This document shows positions 59,698-64,000 of a stretch of 64,000 nt of DNA, one piece after another; position 1 is the stretch's first letter; the number at the start of each line of letters is the position of its first letter. Position numbers and translations under genes: made by a program. Origin of the DNA: Lactobacillus kullabergensis (GTDB taxonomy: Bacteria; Bacillota; Bacilli; Lactobacillales; Lactobacillaceae); contig NZ_KQ033871.1 in assembly GCF_000967195.1 (NCBI RefSeq), positions 882,817-946,816 on the forward strand. Direction: 5' to 3'. The notes under the pieces were generated by a model, which did not search any database, was not told where the DNA came from, and worked only from the letters and a program-made list of their open reading frames with translations.

Positions 59698-60054
59698 ATC
59701 TTTGTTAATTTCCTTAGCCAAAATAATGAATGATTTACATACTCTTTCAGCTTTGTCAGGTGACATTTTTCTAAGTTCATTAAGAACCTTCTTAATAAAT
59801 ACAGGAGTATTATCTTGGTGATTTTCTACCTTAACTTCTTTAAAGCGGTAAGCATTCATGATAATATCTGGTGTAGTTGTATTTAAAGCTCTGGCAATTG
59901 AGTCAAGCTTTTGAATACTGATGTTTTGATTCTTTGTTCTTTCCAAACGAGAAATAAAGTTAACCGATAAGTCACTTAATTCAGCAAGATCCTCCTGGGT
60001 CAACTTTTGTTCGCGCCGCCTACGGCATATTTCTTTTCCTAAATTTATACTCAT
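59695..60054 (-). CDS. XRE family DNA-binding protein
   Basis: The 119 residues have an N-terminal helix-turn-helix of the XRE/Cro type (about 5-62, with REQKLTQEDLAELSDLSVNFISRLE spanning 15-39) and a short helical C-terminus that could mediate dimerisation. AAAGGG lies before the ATG. A perfect 10-bp dyad at 60091-60119 lies just upstream, so it may repress itself. It is the last conserved-looking gene before the dif region. Its regulated genes are unknown. Confidence 0.85.
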   Translation of the reverse strand: MSINLGKEICRRRREQKLTQEDLAELSDLSVNFISRLERTKNQNISIQKLDSIARALNTTTPDIIMNAYRFKEVKVENHQDNTPVFIKKVLNELRKMSPDKAERVCKSFIILAKEINKD

Positions 60055-60090
60055 GGAATAAATTCAACCCTTTCAAAAAAATAATTCCAT

Positions 60091-60119
60091 ATTCTATAAT
60101 AACAGATTAATTATAGAAT
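60091..60119 (-). promoter_or_regulatory. Perfect dyad, probable operator of the XRE gene
   Basis: ATTCTATAAT (60091-60100) and ATTATAGAAT (60110-60119) are exact complements with a 9-base spacer. TATAAT boxes on the minus strand fall inside it, so a bound dimer would block the promoter of the XRE gene. Confidence 0.55.
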
Positions 60120-60302
60120 TGAACAATAAAACAAAAATAATAATGAATAAAACACTTGCTTTTGGCAAAATTATACTCAAACTAAATGTTTTAAACTATA
60201 CCCCACATAGTATTGTAAGCTATTTTTTGGAAAAATAAAATAAAAAAGCACCAATTAATTAAACTTAAAGTGAAAAAGGAAAGAGTGGCAAATATTATAT
60301 CA

Positions 60303-60404
60303 AAGCGTGCATTCGCTTGCTAGAGGGGCAAGTAGAAAAGCGCTTAAGTGAAAAAACAAAATCCAATTGTTTTTATATATTTATCAATTGTAGAAAGCGC
60401 TTTT
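60303..60404. repeat. Cluster of palindromes with AAGCGCTT
   Basis: AAAAGCGCTT (60336-60345) and AAGCGCTTTT (60395-60404) form a 10-bp inverted repeat. Between them are two CAATTG palindromes (60364 and 60385). Just before are two small hairpins, AAGCG/CGCTT (60304-60318) and CTTGC/GCAAG (60316-60332). It is a GC-richer island in AT-rich DNA. It could be a structured RNA or protein-binding site; no family recognised. Confidence 0.55.
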
Positions 60405-60431
60405 ATTTATATTTTTACACTTATAACATAA
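60348..60431 (+). CDS. Possible 27-residue hydrophobic peptide
   Basis: A GTG-started frame of 27 codons begins with two Lys and then is almost all hydrophobic (about residues 6-27), like a single membrane helix. The ribosome binding site is poor. The coding stretch overlaps the AAGCGCTT inverted repeat. Small toxin-like membrane peptides can look like this, but chance is just as likely in AT-rich DNA. Confidence 0.15.
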   Translation: MKKQNPIVFIYLSIVESAFIYIFTLIT

Positions 60432-60708
60432 AAACTTTAAATAAATCAATTAATATTGGATATGATAAAAAGGGTTTAGTAATTATTTAATTTACAAATT
60501 TCACAAACAATAAGTTTTATTTTGTATAAAGTAAAATAAAATTTTTCTTTCTAAAATTATGGATTTTTTATACAATAAAAAATTTATTCAAAAGCAAATT
60601 TAATGACAACAAAAATAAAAAGTTAGTTCTCCAATTACTAATTTAATTCAATAAATTAGATATACTTTGGTGAAGATAGAGTGGAGTCAAATGTAGCTGC
60701 TTTTATTG

Positions 60709-60741
<33 letters not shown>

Positions 60742-60905
60742 AAAATAAAAAAATTAAAAGAGAGCTTATGAGATTGAGACAAGATTTGCCATACACAAAA
60801 ACAATTTTGTTTTGAGATTGTTACAGGTCAATTGAGAGCTCGTTAAAATCAAAATCAATGCATAATTTAATCAGTTGTACATTGAATTGTCATTAAGCCT
60901 CCTTT

Positions 60906-60948
60906 AAAACGACTTGAACTTTTTATTGATGAAAGTTTGAGTTGTTTT
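60906..60948 (+). repeat. Long hairpin, terminator-like
   Basis: AAAACGACTTGAACTTT (60906-60922) pairs with AAAGTTTGAGTTGTTTT (60932-60948) along 17 positions using three G-U pairs on the plus strand. GTTAATAA follows. G-U pairing favours a plus-strand RNA. It suggests transcription in this gene-free region. Confidence 0.5.
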
Positions 60949-61128
60949 GTTAATAATACTGAAAGCTAAAAAGTCACACTAATATTTTTTTATGAAGTCA
61001 TATACGAATAGTTTTGATAATAGTTGAGTAATAATGGTCAAAATTTCAATTTTAAGTATAAAAAGTCTGCTCGCATAATTTTTTTCAAGTTACAAATATG
61101 TGTTTGATATTAAACAATTTTTTAGTTG

Positions 61129-61158
61129 CTTTCATTAAAACTATAATTTTAATGAAAG
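61129..61158 (+). other. difSL-like site next to xerS
   Basis: A perfect inverted repeat: CTTTCATTAAAA (61129-61140), spacer CTATAA (61141-61146), TTTTAATGAAAG (61147-61158). The run around AACTATAATTTT and ATGAAA is close to the difSL site of lactococci and streptococci as I remember it. difSL is also found right beside xerS there; here the gene starts 288 bp downstream. The 12-6-12 form is right for a Xer target. Confidence 0.75.
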
Positions 61159-61179
61159 GTATTAAATTAAGAAACAAGT

Positions 61180-61209
61180 CCAACTTTTTTGTATTAGTTG
61201 GTTGATTTT
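61180..61209 (+). terminator. Weak terminator-like hairpin before xerS
   Basis: CCAACT (61180-61185) pairs with AGTTGG (61196-61201), followed by TTGATTTTT. Only 6 bp, so doubtful. Confidence 0.35.
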
Positions 61210-61397
61210 TAGCAAAACTGAATATGGTCTTTAGATAGGTTTCAATTAAAGTAGAAATTTCTATTTCAAACTTTTTAAAAGATTTATCCTAAAATATCAA
61301 AGCAGTATTTTGTTTCATTAAATGTAATTTTCGACTTTTCCTCTCCTCTATCCCATAACAAGTATACACGACACAAACATACATTCTAGTTTTGTTT

Positions 61398-61403
61398 TAT
61401 AAT
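61398..61403 (+). promoter_or_regulatory. Possible -10 box of xerS
   Basis: Perfect TATAAT, 44 bases before the chosen start at 61447. No clear -35 box. Confidence 0.4.
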
Positions 61404-61446
61404 GAATCATATAACTTAAAAATTGAAGCTAGGAGAAATTTATTAC

Positions 61447-62535
61447 GTGGAAACAAAGAAATATTTAGATCTAATTGATGAAGAATTAAATAAAATGCCT
61501 GATTTTGTTAAAGAATACAATTTTGGCACAAGTCACTCTTTAGCTACATCCTATCAGTATCTAACAGAAATAAGAAGATTTTTTGACTGGCTCCGTCATG
61601 AAGGCATTTCAAAGGCTGAAAATAACAAAAGTATTGAAACTCAAACTTTAGCTCACCTGCAACGCAATGACATCATGCTTTACATTAATTATTTAGGTCA
61701 CACCAAGAATAAGCAAGGCAACTTGAATTCGCCTACAACAATAAATCGGTCTATTAATGCCTTGAGATCTCTTTTCAAGTTTTTAACCATTACTGCTGAC
61801 AATATAAATGGCAAACCCTACTTTGAACGCAATGTCATGCTCAAAATTGATTCTCTTAATAACACAAAAACTTTAAACTATCGGGCTCATGTTCTTGAAT
61901 CGCACATGTACACAGGAAAATTAAAATACCAGTTTTTGGATTTTATTGAAAATAATTATGAATTTAAATGCAATAAGCATGCGTTACCAGCTTTTAAAGC
62001 AAATAAAGAACGCGATATGGCAATTATTGCTTTAATTTTAGGAACTGGAATCAGAGTTTCTGAGTGCGCAGGAATTGATTTGCCAGACATTAATTTTAAA
62101 AAGGCTACGTTGGACGTAACCCGCAAAGGTGGCCAACGAGACAGCGTGCCAATTGCTGAATGGACGTTGGTTTACATCAGAGAGTATAAGAAAATAAGAA
62201 AGCAGCGTTATTTGGCAGTCAAAAGCGATTCAGCGTTTTTCTTGACTCGCTGGCATAATAAAACACGTCGGATTACCACAAGTGCTATCGAGAAAATGGT
62301 CAATAAATATTCAGCTGCTTTTGGTCATCCGCTCACTCCTCATAAATTACGTCATACAGTGGCTTCTGAACTATATGGGGTAACCAAAGACCAAGTGCTG
62401 GTAGCTCAGCAACTGGGCCAAAAAGGAACTTCAGCAACCGATTTATATACTCATGTTGATCAAAAAAAGCAGCGTGCTGCTTTAAATGAGATTTCAAAAA
62501 CAGATAAAAAGAATAGTGATCACAAAGGGGCTTAA
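61447..62535 (+). CDS. xerS: Tyrosine recombinase XerS
   Basis: Single-enzyme chromosome-dimer resolvase of the streptococcal type, which cuts both strands of difSL. The 362 residues match XerS in length and throughout: TTINRSINALRSLFKFL, NKERDMAIIALILGTGIRVSE (catalytic Arg), DVTRKGGQRDSV (Lys), TPHKLRHT (His, Arg) and TDLYTHV (Tyr). I chose GTG at 61447, 11 bases after AGGAG, since it gives the family start; TTG 61423 lies before that site. One oddity: the usual LGH reads LGQ near residue 324. A difSL-like dyad lies upstream. It is not a phage integrase by context. Confidence 0.87.
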   Translation: METKKYLDLIDEELNKMPDFVKEYNFGTSHSLATSYQYLTEIRRFFDWLRHEGISKAENNKSIETQTLAHLQRNDIMLYINYLGHTKNKQGNLNSPTTINRSINALRSLFKFLTITADNINGKPYFERNVMLKIDSLNNTKTLNYRAHVLESHMYTGKLKYQFLDFIENNYEFKCNKHALPAFKANKERDMAIIALILGTGIRVSECAGIDLPDINFKKATLDVTRKGGQRDSVPIAEWTLVYIREYKKIRKQRYLAVKSDSAFFLTRWHNKTRRITTSAIEKMVNKYSAAFGHPLTPHKLRHTVASELYGVTKDQVLVAQQLGQKGTSATDLYTHVDQKKQRAALNEISKTDKKNSDHKGA

Positions 62536-62551
62536 TACAAAGCCTTTTTTT
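62524..62551 (+). terminator. xerS terminator
   Basis: AAAGGGGCTT / AAGCCTTTT stem (one bulge) with loop AATACA and a T run. It overlaps the xerS stop codon and reaches the stop of the convergent NUDIX gene. Confidence 0.75.
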
Positions 62552-63188
62552 ATTCAAATTTTGTTTGCCAGTTAGAACTTTGATTCGCTTCAAAACACAT
62601 TTTTATCTCTGCTGAAGAATTTCGTGGCAATGATAAAGGTGGTAAATTATCAAGTTCGAAAAATGAACATTTATCAGTTTCGGTATTCTTTGAAAACTTT
62701 CCACCCAAGTCTTTACACAAAAAGATGACGTTACAAACATTGATAGGTCTTTCAATTCGCTCTTTATCATAAATATTAGTTGAATGATTGTTCACTGCAA
62801 TAATTTGTTTAACTTCAATTTTATGCCCGGATTCTTCTTCGGCTTCTTTTATACAGTTTTCTTTAACGGTTATGTTAGGTTCACACCAACCACCAGGCAT
62901 TGACCATAAATTATCTGTAGTTTCTTTAACCAGTAAGATTTTTTGTTTATTGAAAATTGCAGCTCTAGTAGAAACTTTAGGTGTCTGGTACCCATCATCA
63001 TTACTAAACAAGCCTTTAACAACATTTATTGATAGTCCAGTTTTTGCTGCCATCATTTCAGTGGCAATCTTTCTTACTTGTTCGTAACGCTCCCTATCAA
63101 AACGATCATAACCATATTCTATACCGTTTTGAGCAATACTCTGTAACTCTACAGCCCATTTGGTTATCTGATCCATTTGCTTTATCAT
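62550..63188 (-). CDS. NUDIX hydrolase with N-terminal helical domain
   Basis: The 212 residues start with a helical N-terminal domain (about 1-60, NUDIX_4-like, as in ADP-ribose pyrophosphatases of the YjhB group). The NUDIX box is near residues 98-120: GGWCEPN, then KEAEEESG, where the usual REUXEE begins with Lys instead of Arg. It probably cleaves a nucleoside diphosphate linked to another group; the substrate is unknown. GGGTGG lies before the ATG at 63188. It lies downstream of the DegV gene on the same strand, with a terminator between. Confidence 0.85.
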   Translation of the reverse strand: MIKQMDQITKWAVELQSIAQNGIEYGYDRFDRERYEQVRKIATEMMAAKTGLSINVVKGLFSNDDGYQTPKVSTRAAIFNKQKILLVKETTDNLWSMPGGWCEPNITVKENCIKEAEEESGHKIEVKQIIAVNNHSTNIYDKERIERPINVCNVIFLCKDLGGKFSKNTETDKCSFFELDNLPPLSLPRNSSAEIKMCFEANQSSNWQTKFE

Positions 63189-63210
63189 ATATATCCACCC
63201 ACTTCTGTAA

Positions 63211-63239
63211 CAAAAAAAGCAATCTTGTGAAAGGTTGCT
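63211..63239 (-). terminator. Terminator of the DegV gene
   Basis: On the minus strand GCAACCTT-TCAC-AAGATTGC (one mismatch) is followed by seven T. Confidence 0.75.
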
Positions 63240-63240
63240 C

Positions 63241-64000
63241 TTATTTAGTCAAATCTATTTTATCTATGTCAATCATCCAACCAATTGCAAAAGACTTTTC
63301 TCCTAGATGCGTGGCAATAACAGGGCTAAATTTCGTAACGGAAATGTTTTGCTCTGGAAATTTTTCTGTTAAAAATGCTTTAGCTTCGTCTACCTGACTG
63401 CTATCATTGGAATCAATAATAAAGAGCTTGATTTTATCTTTATAAGGCAATTGATCTATTTTTTTTACCGTTAATTTTTTAATTTTGATAAAAGCTCGTT
63501 TCATAGAACGAATTTTGTCAAAAGCTACTATATTGCCGTCTTTGAAAGTAAGCAGAGGCTTGATATTTAGCATAGATCCGATAAAAGCACTGGCATTGCT
63601 TAGGCGCCCTCCTCGACTTAAATTGTTTAAATCATTAACTACGAATATTTCATCAATAGTTGAACGAATTTTTTCAAGTCGAGCTAAAATTGTATCCAGA
63701 TCAAGACCATTTTTTATCATTTTAGCTGCTGCCAAAACCAAATTACCTTGTAAGCGAACAGTCATTCTTGTGTCAATAGCATGTAAATTATATTTCGGAT
63801 GATTTTCTGCAATATTACATAATGTTTGATAAAAACCAGAAATCCCGCTGGAAAGTGTAATAGCAATAATAGCTTCATAGCCTTCATTATTTAGGCGATC
63901 AAAAAGGCGTATCAAATCGCCTGTGCTTGGCTGAGAAGTTTTGGGAAAATCTGCTCCCTCTCTCTGCATTTTGAAAAGTTGATCAGAAGTAATATCAACA
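63241..64000 (-). CDS. DegV family protein (5' end outside window)
   Basis: Second DegV/FakB-type fatty-acid-binding protein. The frame is open to the right edge, so the N-terminus is missing; 252 residues are visible. FPKTSQPS is the conserved loop, then the NLSRGGRLS segment and the SPVIATHLGEKSFAIG end. It differs from the copy at 41198, so it is a paralogue, perhaps with another fatty acid preference. It lies on the minus strand, past the dif site. Confidence 0.9.
   Translation of the reverse strand, partial: VDITSDQLFKMQREGADFPKTSQPSTGDLIRLFDRLNNEGYEAIIAITLSSGISGFYQTLCNIAENHPKYNLHAIDTRMTVRLQGNLVLAAAKMIKNGLDLDTILARLEKIRSTIDEIFVVNDLNNLSRGGRLSNASAFIGSMLNIKPLLTFKDGNIVAFDKIRSMKRAFIKIKKLTVKKIDQLPYKDKIKLFIIDSNDSSQVDEAKAFLTEKFPEQNISVTKFSPVIATHLGEKSFAIGWMIDIDKIDLTK

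Noticed and set aside
60768-60815. A 15-codon frame after dif with a purine-rich stretch before ATG.
   Set aside because: Too short and without other signals.
61447-62535. Phage or genomic-island integrase.
   Set aside because: The sequence follows XerS along its whole length, a difSL-like site is adjacent, and no phage, plasmid or tRNA gene or att duplication is visible nearby.

Overview
The window is AT-rich chromosomal DNA from a low-GC Gram-positive bacterium, most likely a Lactobacillus of the delbrueckii/acidophilus type. The evidence is the gene order (comEC-holA, tig-clpX-engB, pfkA-pyk, ribT-scpA-scpB-rluB, cmk-rpsA-der-hup, rbgA-rnhB-dprA-topA-trmFO-xerC-hslVU, parE-parC), strong AGGAGG-type ribosome binding sites, frequent TTG starts, CcpA-type operators, and a cysteine-free ribosomal protein L32. 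It is ordinary core genome up to about 59.7 kb. Almost every gene there lies on the plus strand; the exceptions are rpsT, two small proteins, a YitT protein, a haemolysin III-like protein and plsY.

Layout: 1-9.3 kb carries competence channel ComEC (cut by the window edge), DNA polymerase III delta, S20, S15, RNase J2, a TPR protein, EF-Tu and trigger factor. 9.4-20.9 kb carries ClpX, EngB, UvrC, ObgE, an OatA-like acetyltransferase, RNase Z, an SDR enzyme, L32 and a 5'-nucleotidase-like enzyme. 21-27 kb carries DnaE and the glycolytic pfkA-pyk operon behind two cre-like sites. 27-36.8 kb carries CvfB, XerD, RibT, ScpAB, RluB, an FMN riboswitch with RibU, LysM, Cmk, S1, Der and HU. 36.8-52.2 kb carries a TPR protein, YitT, Cca, DegV, YozE, RbgA, RnhB, DprA, TopA, TrmFO, XerC, HslVU and an epimerase. 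52.3-59.7 kb carries PlsY, ParE/ParC, a LysR regulator and a pyrophosphatase.

The most unusual part is 59.7-62.6 kb. Beyond a small XRE regulator with a perfect dyad in its promoter region lies about 1.3 kb of very AT-rich DNA without a convincing gene. It contains a 28-bp site at 60714-60741 that matches the classical Firmicutes chromosomal dif site at nearly every position. It also contains a perfect 12-6-12 inverted repeat at 61129-61158 that resembles the difSL site of streptococci and lactococci. Next comes a gene for a XerS-type recombinase, the enzyme that in streptococci acts alone on difSL. XerD and XerC are both encoded in the same window. After the dif site the next two protein genes (NUDIX, DegV) run on the minus strand, as expected if this is the replication terminus. 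The locus therefore appears to carry both known kinds of chromosome-dimer resolution machinery side by side.

Functionally the window joins chromosome segregation and termination (ScpAB, ParE/ParC, TopA, Xer proteins, dif), replication (HolA, DnaE), translation and ribosome assembly (S20, S15, S1, L32, EF-Tu, ObgE, EngB, Der, RbgA, RluB), protein quality control (Tig, ClpX, HslVU), competence (ComEC, DprA) and glycolysis. No tRNA, rRNA, IS element, prophage or CRISPR array was seen. All functional calls come from reading the sequence and remembered family features; no database search was run.
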